DNA from: Actinoallomurus sp040655075
GTDB lineage: Bacteria; Actinomycetota; Actinomycetes; Streptosporangiales; Streptosporangiaceae
NCBI RefSeq assembly: GCF_040655075.1
Contig: NZ_JBFAJC010000040.1
Location: forward strand, 35,972 to 99,971
Length of the DNA: 64,000 nucleotides
Direction: 5' to 3'
The first letter of the stretch is position 1. Each line of letters begins with the position of its first letter. The translations under genes were made by a program, and so were the position numbers. Positions 36,230 through 44,610 of the stretch are shown piece after piece. The notes under the pieces were generated by a model. It was not told the DNA's origin and made no database searches. It worked only from the letters and a program-made list of their open reading frames with translations.

Positions 36230-36487
36230 CTACTGGCCACCCTTTTGTATATACCCCTTGACAAATTCGTCGGCGAGTTTATCGACATTCTTTTCGTCGG
36301 CGCCGAGCGCTTCTTTTAGTGCGTCATCGATATCCGCAAGCACGTCGTCGGTGATCTCCAAGACCTTCTCTGTGCTCTCCGGACGCCGCTTTTCGTCTCG
36401 CGACTCCACGTCGGAGGAGTTGTGTTCGTCAGATGTGCTGTCTTCTTGTGCCGGCCTGGACTCATCGTGCTTGCGTTTTTGGGACAC
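36230..36487 (-). CDS. Pup-like protein ending in GGQ
   Basis: An 85-residue acidic, probably disordered protein. Residues 1-45 are a charged Ser/Glu/Lys-rich tail (SQKRKHDESRPAQEDSTSDE). The C-terminal half reads VLEITDDVLADIDDALKEAL and ends ADEFVKGYIQKGGQ. The DDVLxDIDxxL helix and the F-V-[KR]-x-Y-[VI]-Q-K-G-G-Q terminus are hallmarks of Pup, whose terminal Gln is deamidated by Dop before PafA ligates it to lysines. Unlike standard Pup (about 60-70 residues) it has an insert (ALGADEKNVDK) between helix and tail, and no proteasome, dop or pafA gene is nearby. GTG 36487 follows GGAGGA eight bases upstream. The partner is an ATP-grasp ligase, not a PafA-like glutamine-synthetase fold. Confidence 0.82.
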   Translation of the reverse strand: MSQKRKHDESRPAQEDSTSDEHNSSDVESRDEKRRPESTEKVLEITDDVLADIDDALKEALGADEKNVDKLADEFVKGYIQKGGQ

Positions 36488-37194
36488 TGGCTAGTTCCTC
36501 CGGATTTCAATGCAGATGATGATCTCGTCCTGGTGGGTGGCGGGGGCTGGGCTGCGCCGGTCGGGTCAAGTCATGTCATTTAGGCCTACGGAGAGCAAGC
36601 CGCAACGGTTCAACGACCTCATGCTGCAAATCTCGGCTTGCGTCAGCGAACTGCGGGCACCCAACCCGCCAGAACCGGACTACAGCTCTGGTTAACCCCC
36701 GACCTGCAGTTCCGTTGTCCACCCACCGCCAGCCGCCACTTCCGTGACCGCCGATCGCCAGAAATCAAGACCGTCTACCGCCAGCCTTGGATGACCGTCA
36801 GCACCGGGGCACCCGCCTGGGTCGGCACGCAACGGTTCACCTGGAGCGAGGTACGCCGTCCGTGACCCAGCACTTGATCTGCTCCGCTGCCTGCTCCGCG
36901 ACGGGATGCCCGGCAGGACGCGGCTTGAACGCTCGGCTGAGAAGCAATCAGATCCACCACTGCGGCAGTCGCAGTCAACGAAATCCGGCACGGTCTCACG
37001 CGCCAAGATCCACCGAAAATGCCAACTAATTCTGAACAGAACCTCGTCTCCGAGACCGAACCAACCTGGCATCCCACAGGTCCCCGGCCACACCCCGCCA
37101 CCTTCACACGGAACGGACACCCGCACCGACTTCGAGACCGCGGCCACTAAACTCCCCACCGTCCAGTAAGGGCTGGGGATGGGGATGACCAACC
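36488..37194. other. Intergenic region upstream of the Pup-like gene
   Basis: About 700 bases without a convincing gene. Plus-strand frames at 36510 and 36638 are short and carry no family signal. The promoter of the Pup/ATP-grasp unit must lie near 36490-36600. The right part approaches an IS630 relic and may be degraded transposon DNA. Confidence 0.45.
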
Positions 37195-37362
37195 CATAGC
37201 ATCCGCGCCCACAAGAGCGTGCAGGCCCTGGAGGCCGACATCCGCGACTGGATCGCCGACTGGAACACCCATCCCCGGCCGTTCGTATGGACAAAGTCCG
37301 CCGAAGAGATCCTCGAATCCCTAGCGCGATTTTGCCGACGAATTTCAGGTGCAGCACACTAG
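37195..37362 (+). pseudogene. IS630-family transposase, C-terminal stub
   Basis: The plus strand reads RAHKSVQALEADIRDWIADW, then NTHPRPFVWTKSAEEILESL and ARFCRRISGAAH before a TAG at 37360. This is the distinctive C-terminus of IS630/Tc1-type transposases (KPFxWTKTAExIL). The DDE core is gone. It marks the right edge of the island carrying the Pup-like gene. Confidence 0.75.
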
Positions 37363-37484
37363 CGGTCCAGCGAGGGGACCACGAATGTGCGGTGGCCAGG
37401 AAGGCGTGGCACCTACCCGGACCTCGAACCCGCATCACCGGCCGAGGTCCGCTGCCGCCTGCCTGGCCGAGGTCCAGCTTCGTG

Positions 37485-38033
37485 TCAGAAGCCAACATGA
37501 TCGTCCAGGCACGCCCTGAGGCGGCGAAGCGCGTGGTAGGCGCGCGACTTCACGGTCCCGACGGGCAGGCCGAGGATCTGCGCGGCCTGGGAAGCGGTGC
37601 GGTCGGCGTAGTAGACCTGGACCAGGACCTCGCGGTGTTCCGGGGTGAGCATGGACAGTGCCCGGGCGAGGAATACCGAGCCCACCACGGCGGGGGCGTG
37701 GTCGTCCAGGGGGGACGGGGCGGCGGCAGTCTCCTCGACCTCGGCCGGCCGGGCCTTGCGGGCACGAATCTTGTCGATGGTGATGTTGTGGGCGACGCGG
37801 AAGAGCCAGGACGAGGCCGAGCCGCACTCGGGGGTGAGGCGGTCGGCGTTGCGCCACGCACGCAGCATGGTCTCTTGGACCACGTCTTCGGCCTGGTGGG
37901 GATCGGACAGCATACGATTCACGTAGCTCAGCAAGCCCGGACCGTGCTCGGCGTACAGCACGCGGACCAGCGCATGTGGATCGAGAGCGGAGGCGGGGTG
38001 GGACGATTGGCATTCCAGCGTGGCGGAGCTCAT
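37485..38033 (-). CDS. ECF sigma factor (sigma-70 family)
   Basis: A 182-residue extracytoplasmic-function sigma factor. Region 2 is visible as MLSDPHQAEDVVQETMLRAW and SSWLFRVAHNITIDKIRARK (-10 recognition). Region 4 is ALSMLTPEHREVLVQVYYAD followed by the -35 HTH TASQAAQILGLPVGTVKSRA. The pattern fits the SigK/SigL-like ECF group, usually paired with an anti-sigma factor, but none is adjacent. It is divergent from a DeoR regulator 110 bases away. Confidence 0.88.
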   Translation of the reverse strand: MSSATLECQSSHPASALDPHALVRVLYAEHGPGLLSYVNRMLSDPHQAEDVVQETMLRAWRNADRLTPECGSASSWLFRVAHNITIDKIRARKARPAEVEETAAAPSPLDDHAPAVVGSVFLARALSMLTPEHREVLVQVYYADRTASQAAQILGLPVGTVKSRAYHALRRLRACLDDHVGF

Positions 38034-38143
38034 ATCTTCGGGACTCCTTCGTCGTTTTCACGTGACGAGTTGCACAGGGGTTGAACCCGCAGGGCGATGA
38101 GCGGATGATGAAATCCACAGGGGAATGGTGGTGAAACCACACG

Positions 38144-38905
38144 GTGAACGCAGAGGAGCGGCAGCAGGAGATCCTCCGGCGGGCCCGGGCCGGGGGGCGC
38201 GTGGACGTGATGAGCCTCGCGGAGGAGTTCCGGGTCACAGGCGAAACCATCCGACGTGACCTGACCACGCTCGAGCGCACGGGCGCCGTCCGTCGCGTTT
38301 ACGGTGGCGCGGTGCCGGTGGGGCGGCCTCCGGTGGACTCGGCGCTGTCGGTGCGCGACTCCATCATGACCGCGGAGAAGGAACGCATCGCGAAGACGGC
38401 GCTCGCCGAGGTCCCCGACGAGGGTGCCATCATCATCGATGCCGGTTCGACCACGGGCATGCTCGCCGAGGTGCTCCCCATGGAGCGGGAGCTGACCGTG
38501 ATCGTCAACTCGCCTCCGCTGGCCACCCTCCTCACCCCGCGCGCCAACCTCACCGTGGTCCTCCTGGGCGGGCGCGTACGGCGGAGCAGCCTCGCGACGG
38601 TCGACGACTGGCTGCTCCAGCCGCTGTCGCAGATGTACGTCGACGTCGCGTTCATCGGCACCAGCGGAATCTCCATCGAGCGCGGGCTCACCACGCCCGA
38701 TCCCGGTGAAGCCTCCGTCAAGGCCTCGATGATCGCCGCGGCCCGGCGCACCGTCGTGCTCGCCGACCACACCAAGATCGGTAACCACTCCCTGGCCCGG
38801 TTCGGCTCTCTCGCCGACGTCGACGTGCTGATCACGGACGTCGGCATCGACGACGGCACCGCGGCTGCGATCGGCCTCGCCGGGCCTCGCGTGGTCCGCG
38901 CCTGA
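38144..38905 (+). CDS. DeoR/GlpR-family sugar-metabolism regulator
   Basis: A 253-residue DeoR repressor. The winged HTH is NAEERQQEILRRARAGGRVD with RVTGETIRRDLTTLERTGAV and VRRVYGGAVPV. The C-terminal sugar-phosphate sensor (ISOCOT fold) shows DEGAIIIDAGSTTGMLAEVL, LLGGRVRRSSLATVDD and VVLADHTKIGNHSLARF. It normally binds a phosphorylated sugar and represses a neighbouring sugar operon, but no such operon is visible here. GTG 38144 is the start. A strong hairpin lies 94 bases downstream. Confidence 0.87.
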   Translation: MNAEERQQEILRRARAGGRVDVMSLAEEFRVTGETIRRDLTTLERTGAVRRVYGGAVPVGRPPVDSALSVRDSIMTAEKERIAKTALAEVPDEGAIIIDAGSTTGMLAEVLPMERELTVIVNSPPLATLLTPRANLTVVLLGGRVRRSSLATVDDWLLQPLSQMYVDVAFIGTSGISIERGLTTPDPGEASVKASMIAAARRTVVLADHTKIGNHSLARFGSLADVDVLITDVGIDDGTAAAIGLAGPRVVRA

Positions 38906-39224
38906 GGGCGGTGCATCAGGGACCGCCTTCCCGACGGCCATGGGCTGCTCCTCGTCTTCGGTCACGGCCAGGCTCGGCGCCGCGACGGCGAGTGCCCTGC
39001 CGGTGCCCGCCGCAGCGGGCACCGGCCCCCGGGGGCCGGGTCTGTGGACGGCGTCTCGGGGCGGGGCTCGCAACTGGAATGTTGATTTACCTATATCTCA
39101 TACTGAACTCCACACAGATGTACGCTCATGGGTGGGTAAGAGTCAAGGGTTGTGAGCATTTAGATACCTAGTTCGGGCATCGTTCTGCCGCCGTTGACGC
39201 ACGTGTCGACGGGGCGATCGGCGA
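38906..39224. other. Intergenic region between deoR and the ESX locus
   Basis: About 320 bases. A strong terminator hairpin lies at 38999-39026. The segment 39080-39175 is AT-rich and irregular and could be foreign or hold an unrecognised promoter. No gene recognised. Confidence 0.5.
38999..39026. terminator. Strong bidirectional hairpin
   Basis: GCCGGTGCCCGC (38999-39010), loop CGCA, GCGGGCACCGGC (39015-39026): a perfect 12-bp GC stem. It lies between the deoR 3' end and the mycP 3' end and can terminate both converging transcripts. Confidence 0.75.
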
Positions 39225-40469
39225 TCAGGCCACGGTTTCGTCCGATCCGCCAGGCCGCCAGCCGCGTCGCCGGCCCCTCCGGATCAGGGCGATGGTGAGC
39301 CCGCCCAGCGCCGCGCCGACCGCCACGGCGGCCGACGCGGCGAGTGCCGTACGCACCGGGCGCTCGTCCGCGGATGGGGGTGGCACGAGATGGATCGGCC
39401 GGACGGCCGCGCGCGGCGGCGCCTTCTCGCCGGACTCCTCCGGCAGCATGGTCACCACCGCCGCGACAGGGTCGACGATTCCGTAGCCCAGTGACCGGTC
39501 GGGCAGTCGGTCGGACGGATGGTCGGCGGTGGTCTCCAAGCGATGCAGTAGCTGCGTGGCCGTGAGCCCGGGCCGGTAGTCGCGTACCAGCGCCGCCGCG
39601 CCGGCCACGAACGCGACGGACACCCCGCTCCCGGAGGCGATGACGTTCCCGCCACCGTGCGGCGCGATGCTCACCAGGTTCGCGCCAGGCGCGGCCAGCG
39701 TCGGCCGAGCCGCCGTTCCGCTGACGTCGGTGGCCTTGCCGTCCGGGCCGAACGATGCGACGGCCAACACCCCCGGCAGCGCCGCCGGGTAGACGGGACC
39801 GCCGCTCGACAGGTTCGCCCCTTCGGTCGAGGCGACGACGAGGACGTTGTGGTTCACGGCGTACGCGACCGCGCCGCGCAGGGCCGGTGGGCAGTCGGTC
39901 GCGCCGAGGGCCACCGCCACCACCTGCGCACCGCCGTCGACCGCCGCACGGATGCCCGCGGCGAGGACGCCGGCATCCACGTTGCTCGCATCAGTGGTGA
40001 CGCGGACCGGTAGGACCTGGACGCCGGGTGCGATTCCAGCGAACGCGCTCCCTGCCGTAGGCCGGGCGGCCAGCAGTCCGGCGACGAACGTGCCATGGCC
40101 GGAGCAATCGTCGTCCGCGCGGCCACCGCCCTTGAGCAGGTCGCGCCCGGGCAGGACGGCGTCGGAAAGCGCGGGGGAGGCCGCGCTCACACCGGTGTCG
40201 ACGACACCCACGACGACTCCGCCACCTCGTGTGAGATTCCACGCCCGCTGCGGCGCGAGCGACTGTTGCGCCCACGGCACGCCGGTTATGAGGCCCTTCG
40301 CAGCCGGCGCGCAGCCTCCGACGTCGGCTGCGGTGACCGCGACTGTGGCGTTCGCCGGGAGGAGGCCACCGGAGAGCACCGGGAAGGCCATCAGCGCCAT
40401 TCCGGTGAGCACCGCCCCGAGGCCGGCGGGCAGCGCACCGAGCCGGTGGCCGGGAGCGGGCCCCGTCAC
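39225..40469 (-). CDS. mycP: Type VII secretion mycosin-like protein, catalytic Ser probably lost
   Basis: A 414-residue membrane-anchored subtilisin-fold protein. N-terminal hydrophobic segment; WAQQSLAPQRAWNLTRGGGV precedes VVVGVVDTGVSAASPAL (Asp) and DDCSGHGTFVAGLLAARP (His); a C-terminal TM helix (ALAASAAVAVGAALGGLTIA) and basic tail finish it. The usual GTSxAAxxVSG catalytic serine stretch reads GSGVSVAFVAGAAALVR, which aligns Gly at the Ser position, and the oxyanion AAGN is replaced by STEG. It may therefore be a structural pseudoprotease; mycosins also stabilise the ESX membrane complex. The GTG at 40469 overlaps the eccC stop by four bases. Confidence 0.85.
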   Translation of the reverse strand: MTGPAPGHRLGALPAGLGAVLTGMALMAFPVLSGGLLPANATVAVTAADVGGCAPAAKGLITGVPWAQQSLAPQRAWNLTRGGGVVVGVVDTGVSAASPALSDAVLPGRDLLKGGGRADDDCSGHGTFVAGLLAARPTAGSAFAGIAPGVQVLPVRVTTDASNVDAGVLAAGIRAAVDGGAQVVAVALGATDCPPALRGAVAYAVNHNVLVVASTEGANLSSGGPVYPAALPGVLAVASFGPDGKATDVSGTAARPTLAAPGANLVSIAPHGGGNVIASGSGVSVAFVAGAAALVRDYRPGLTATQLLHRLETTADHPSDRLPDRSLGYGIVDPVAAVVTMLPEESGEKAPPRAAVRPIHLVPPPSADERPVRTALAASAAVAVGAALGGLTIALIRRGRRRGWRPGGSDETVA

Positions 40470-43400
40470 CGGGCGTCCCCACCGTCGGCCGTACCTTGAC
40501 CGGCCGGATCGAGCCATCCGACCTGGAGCAGGGTCGCGTCCCGGCGGGTGACCAGCAGGCCGCGCCCGGGTGGGAACTGCCGTGGCCGCGACCCGTTGAG
40601 CAGCGGCATCTCGTTGGGCGGGCAGGAGAGCGCGAGGTCCGGCGTGTTGGACTCCTGCAACCGGCGCACGACCGCGTCCATCGACACGCGGCCGGACCCG
40701 GCGGCGCTGCGGGCCAGCACCACGTGCAGCCCGATGTCGCCAGCCTGCGGCAGCAGGTCGATGAGGTCCTCCAGTGGGCCGCCCATCGGCCCGGTCAGCA
40801 GGTCGTAGTCGTCGACGAGCACGTACACGTCGGGCCCTGACCACCAATCCCGCCGGGCAAGCTGTGCCGGCGTGATGTCGGCCCCGGGGACGCGCTCCCG
40901 CAACCGCGTCGCCAGCGTCCCGATCAGCTCGGCCGCCGCTGCGGAGGAGAACGCGAAACCGCGGCGGTACTCCTCCGGTACGGCGTCGAGCAGCGCGCGC
41001 CGGGAGTCGATCACGACCACCTCGACCTCACCGGGCTCGTACGCGCGCGGAATCGCGTCGGCGATCAGGCGCAGCACGCCGGTCTTGCCGCTGCCGGTGT
41101 CACCGAGCACGGTCAGGTGCGGCTGCCTGTCGAAGTCGTGCCAGACCGGAGCCAGGTCCGCCTCGCCCCAGCCGAGCGGCACCCGCAGCCGGTCCTCCGG
41201 CTCGGGGAGCTGGTCGGCCGGCAGCTTCGCGGGCAGCATGCGCACCGGTGGAGCGTCCGGCCCCTCCCACCAGTCGGCCACGGTCTCCGCCAGCGCCCGC
41301 GTCGCCGCCGCCAGGTCATCGGTCCGCGATCGGCCGTCGATCCGGGGTATCGCGGCCAGGAAGTGCCTCTTGTCCATCGTGAGTCCGCTACCCGGCGTGC
41401 TGGGCACGCGCGCGGCCGCCCGCATGTCGATCACAGAGTCGATCGAGTCGCCGAGCCGCAGTTCCAGCCGGGTGCCGAGTTGGTCACGCAGCGCGCTCGG
41501 AATGTCCGACCAGCGGCCGGAGGACAGCATGAGGTGCACGCCATAGGTGAGGCCGCGGGCGGCGAGTTGCCGGATCGGGGCGTCGTGCTCCTCGAAGTCG
41601 CTCCGCAGCGAAGCCCAGCCGTCCACGACGAGGAAGACGTCGCCGTGCGGATCGTCGGCGAATCGGCCGTCCCGGCGGAGCTTGCGGTACGCGGCCATGT
41701 TCTCGATCTGGTGGTCGGCGAAGAGCCGCTCCCGCCGAGTCAGCACGCCCTGTACCTCGGCGATCGTACGGCTGACCCGTTCGCTGTCCATCCGGCCGGA
41801 AACACCCCCGACGTGCGGCAGCCCCGCGAGCGTCGAGAGTGTGCCGCCACCGAGGTCGACGCAGTAGAACTGCGCTTCGGCCGGCGTGTGGGTGAGCGCC
41901 AGCCCCGCGATGAGAGTGCGCAGCAGCGTGCTCTTGCCGGACTGCGTTCCGCCGGCGATGCCGACGTGCCCGCCGACTCCGGAAAGGTCGACCATCATCA
42001 GGTCGCGTACCTGTTCGAACGGCTTGTCGACAACGGCGACGGGTACGACCAGGCCGCCGCGTCCCGGCCAGCTCGCCGGAGTCATGCCGAGCTCGGGGTC
42101 CGGCACCAGCGCGGGCAGCACCTGATCCAGCGTCGGCGGGTCCGCGAGCGGCGGCAGCCACACCTGGTGGGCCGGCGGGCCGGCGCCGCGAAGCCTGTCG
42201 ACCGCGACCTGGAGCAGGGTGTCGCCCTGCTCGTCCGCCGCGGGTGCTCCGGCCGCAGGTGTCGGCACCGCTGGCTGTGGTTCGGATGCGGGCGCCGCGA
42301 CCCGTACCGCGCTGAACGTCACGACCTGCCGGCGGATCTCCTCCCGCCGCTGCTCGACGGTACGCCGGCGGTAGCGGCCGGAGACGTATGCCGCCTTGAA
42401 CCGCACCAGCGTGGACACGTCGGTCCGGATGAAGCCGTTGCCGGGGGCGTTGGGGAGTTGGTAGGCATCCGGTACGCCGATGACCGACCGGCTCTCCATC
42501 GCCGAGAACGTGCGCAACCCGATCCGGTATGAGAGATGGCTCTCCAGCTTGTGCATCCGCCCGTCGTCGACGCGCTGGCTCGCCAGCAGCAGATGGACTC
42601 CGAGCGAGCGGCCGAGCCGGCCGATCATCACGAACAGCTCAGCGAAGTCCGGGTGCGAGGCGAGGAGCTCGCTGAACTCGTCCACGATGACGAACAGCGT
42701 CGGCAGTGGATCGAGCAGCGTGCCCGCCGCCCGGGCCGCCTCGTAATCACGCAGCGAGTTGTAGTTGCCCGCCCGCCGGAGCAGCTCCTGGCGGCGAATC
42801 ATCTCCCCCTGCAGCGCGTCCTGCATACGGGTCACCAGCGTGGCCTCGTCGGCCAGGTTCGTGATCACCGCGGATGTGTGGGGGAGCCCGTCCAACCCGA
42901 GGAACGTGGCGCCGCCCTTGAAGTCGACCAGGACGAAGTTGAGCACCTCGGATGAGTGGGTGATCGCCAGCGCGAGGACGATCGTGCGTAGCAGTTCGCT
43001 CTTGCCCGATCCGGTGGCGCCGATCAGCAGGCCGTGCGGCCCCATTCCGCCCTGCGCGGACTCCTTGATGTCGAGTTCGACACGGCTGCCGTCCTCGGCG
43101 ACGCCGATCGGCACCCGGAGCCGGTCGGGGCCGTCCGATCGAGGCCATACCCGAGACGGGTCGAGCGCGTCGATGTCGCCGACTCCGAGGAGCGTGCCGA
43201 GGTCGAAGTCGGTGACCAGCGCCTCGGTGGCGTCCGTCGTCGCGCCGAGCCGGAACGGCGAGATGACGCGGGCCAGGGCGGTGGCCTTGACCACACTGAG
43301 CTGGTCGGGACGGCCCAGCGGAGTGCGGATCTCGGTACCGGTACGGTCGAAGCGGACCATCGCCATCGAGTCGGGAGTGACGTCCAGCCGGAGGACCGAG

Positions 43401-44461
43401 CGTCCGGACGTCTTCGGTGGTTCAGACGAGATGTGCAGGACTATGGAGTTGCGGTATCCGGTCCCGGCGAGTCTCGACTCCTGGGGAACGTCGACACCGT
43501 CCACGATGATGACGACGTACGGTTCGTCGCGTACCGGCGTCGCCCCGGCCTCGAACCGCCCGCGGCTCTCCATCTCGGCGGCGAGCAGGTCATCGAGCGC
43601 GTCGACGTCGTCCGCGTGCAGCCGCGCGTGCCCGGCGCCGTCTTGCCGTGTGCCGTGCTGGCTGTGCGGGAGCCACTTCACCCAGTCCCACTCGCTTGCG
43701 TGCGGTCCGGCGGCACAGACCGCGACTCGCAGCTCGTCCGGCGAGTGGAAGGTGACGAGCTGCGCCAGCAGTGCCCGGAGCAGCGCCCGGCACGTGTCCT
43801 CGTCGCCGTACAGCCGTGCTTGTGCGAAACCACGCAGGAAGACCGCGGCGGGCAGGTCCGCCACGGTCGTGTACGCCCGAATGAAGCGGCGCAGCGCACG
43901 GGCGGACAGCGGCTCCAGGTCCTCGACCGGTTTGGTCTGCATCGGGTTCATGGTCATCGCCAGCTTCTGCGGACCAGCGCCGATCCGGACCTCGGCGAAG
44001 TCCGGGTGGGTCGGGCGCCTTTCCCACAGCCGGCTGCTCATCGCCACCGACCAAAGCCCCGCCGGGTCCGGGTGCCGCCATGCCAGCGATGCCCGTTGCT
44101 CCACGGCGACCTTCCGCACCTTCTTGCGGTTCTGTGTGAGGTACCGCAGGTAGTCGCGCCGGTCAGCGCGCGTCCGCCGCTTGCGGTCGCTGGTCGACCG
44201 GCCGACCATCCCGAACACCATCGTCATCGAGGTCAGCGCCATCAGACCCGCCGCCAGGAGGCCCAATCCCGGCCGTGACGCTGGGACGAAGAGCAGAATC
44301 ATCACACTGGAGCCGACCGCCATCGGCAGGTACGTCAGCAGCATCCCGACGTTGCCGGTGGGTGCCTCCGGCAGCACCGGCGGTTCCTGCAGGGACAGCT
44401 CGCCGCCGGGCATCTCCGGCGGTGACTGCCGCGGCGGCCGCCGAAACAGCGTCGTACTCAC
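40466..44461 (-). CDS. eccC: ESX type VII secretion ATPase EccC
   Basis: A 1,331-residue FtsK/SpoIIIE-type motor. Two N-terminal TM helices (MLLTYLPMAVGSSVMILLFV and LGLLAAGLMALTSMTMVFGM) precede a stalk and three ATPase domains, with Walker A motifs GATGSGKSE near residue 480, GGTQSGKST near 837 and GDTGSGKTG near 1,120. Walker B-like strands are VIVDEFSELL, VVDGWASLR and LVDDYDLL. It recruits Esx substrates through the C-terminal domain and powers export. The third of three GTG codons (44461) best fits the AAGGA ribosome-binding site. It is the first gene of the eccC-mycP operon, divergent from eccD. Confidence 0.94.
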   Translation of the reverse strand: MSTTLFRRPPRQSPPEMPGGELSLQEPPVLPEAPTGNVGMLLTYLPMAVGSSVMILLFVPASRPGLGLLAAGLMALTSMTMVFGMVGRSTSDRKRRTRADRRDYLRYLTQNRKKVRKVAVEQRASLAWRHPDPAGLWSVAMSSRLWERRPTHPDFAEVRIGAGPQKLAMTMNPMQTKPVEDLEPLSARALRRFIRAYTTVADLPAAVFLRGFAQARLYGDEDTCRALLRALLAQLVTFHSPDELRVAVCAAGPHASEWDWVKWLPHSQHGTRQDGAGHARLHADDVDALDDLLAAEMESRGRFEAGATPVRDEPYVVIIVDGVDVPQESRLAGTGYRNSIVLHISSEPPKTSGRSVLRLDVTPDSMAMVRFDRTGTEIRTPLGRPDQLSVVKATALARVISPFRLGATTDATEALVTDFDLGTLLGVGDIDALDPSRVWPRSDGPDRLRVPIGVAEDGSRVELDIKESAQGGMGPHGLLIGATGSGKSELLRTIVLALAITHSSEVLNFVLVDFKGGATFLGLDGLPHTSAVITNLADEATLVTRMQDALQGEMIRRQELLRRAGNYNSLRDYEAARAAGTLLDPLPTLFVIVDEFSELLASHPDFAELFVMIGRLGRSLGVHLLLASQRVDDGRMHKLESHLSYRIGLRTFSAMESRSVIGVPDAYQLPNAPGNGFIRTDVSTLVRFKAAYVSGRYRRRTVEQRREEIRRQVVTFSAVRVAAPASEPQPAVPTPAAGAPAADEQGDTLLQVAVDRLRGAGPPAHQVWLPPLADPPTLDQVLPALVPDPELGMTPASWPGRGGLVVPVAVVDKPFEQVRDLMMVDLSGVGGHVGIAGGTQSGKSTLLRTLIAGLALTHTPAEAQFYCVDLGGGTLSTLAGLPHVGGVSGRMDSERVSRTIAEVQGVLTRRERLFADHQIENMAAYRKLRRDGRFADDPHGDVFLVVDGWASLRSDFEEHDAPIRQLAARGLTYGVHLMLSSGRWSDIPSALRDQLGTRLELRLGDSIDSVIDMRAAARVPSTPGSGLTMDKRHFLAAIPRIDGRSRTDDLAAATRALAETVADWWEGPDAPPVRMLPAKLPADQLPEPEDRLRVPLGWGEADLAPVWHDFDRQPHLTVLGDTGSGKTGVLRLIADAIPRAYEPGEVEVVVIDSRRALLDAVPEEYRRGFAFSSAAAAELIGTLATRLRERVPGADITPAQLARRDWWSGPDVYVLVDDYDLLTGPMGGPLEDLIDLLPQAGDIGLHVVLARSAAGSGRVSMDAVVRRLQESNTPDLALSCPPNEMPLLNGSRPRQFPPGRGLLVTRRDATLLQVGWLDPAGQGTADGGDAR

Positions 44462-44610
44462 GACCACGTCCTTCCCGGGGGCGTCGTCCGCCCCCTTACC
44501 GAGCCACGGCTGTGAGTGCCCGGAGGGTTCGCGGCGAAGGATCCGTGGCCGCCCTTCCGCCGGGTCTCCGAGATGTGAACCCTGCGTCCGGCGAGAGCCG
44601 TGTTAACTGC

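Noticed and set aside
35232..36487. Interpretation of the small protein plus ATP-grasp gene as an ordinary graspetide (microviridin-type) cluster
   Set aside because: The precursor's GGQ terminus and DDVLxDID helix are Pup-like and it lacks a repeated core with TxxxD-type motifs. A graspetide-like reaction remains possible but is not the simplest reading.
36510..37169. Short plus-strand frames between the Pup-like gene and the IS630 stub
   Set aside because: No start with RBS, no family resemblance and irregular codon use; treated as non-coding.
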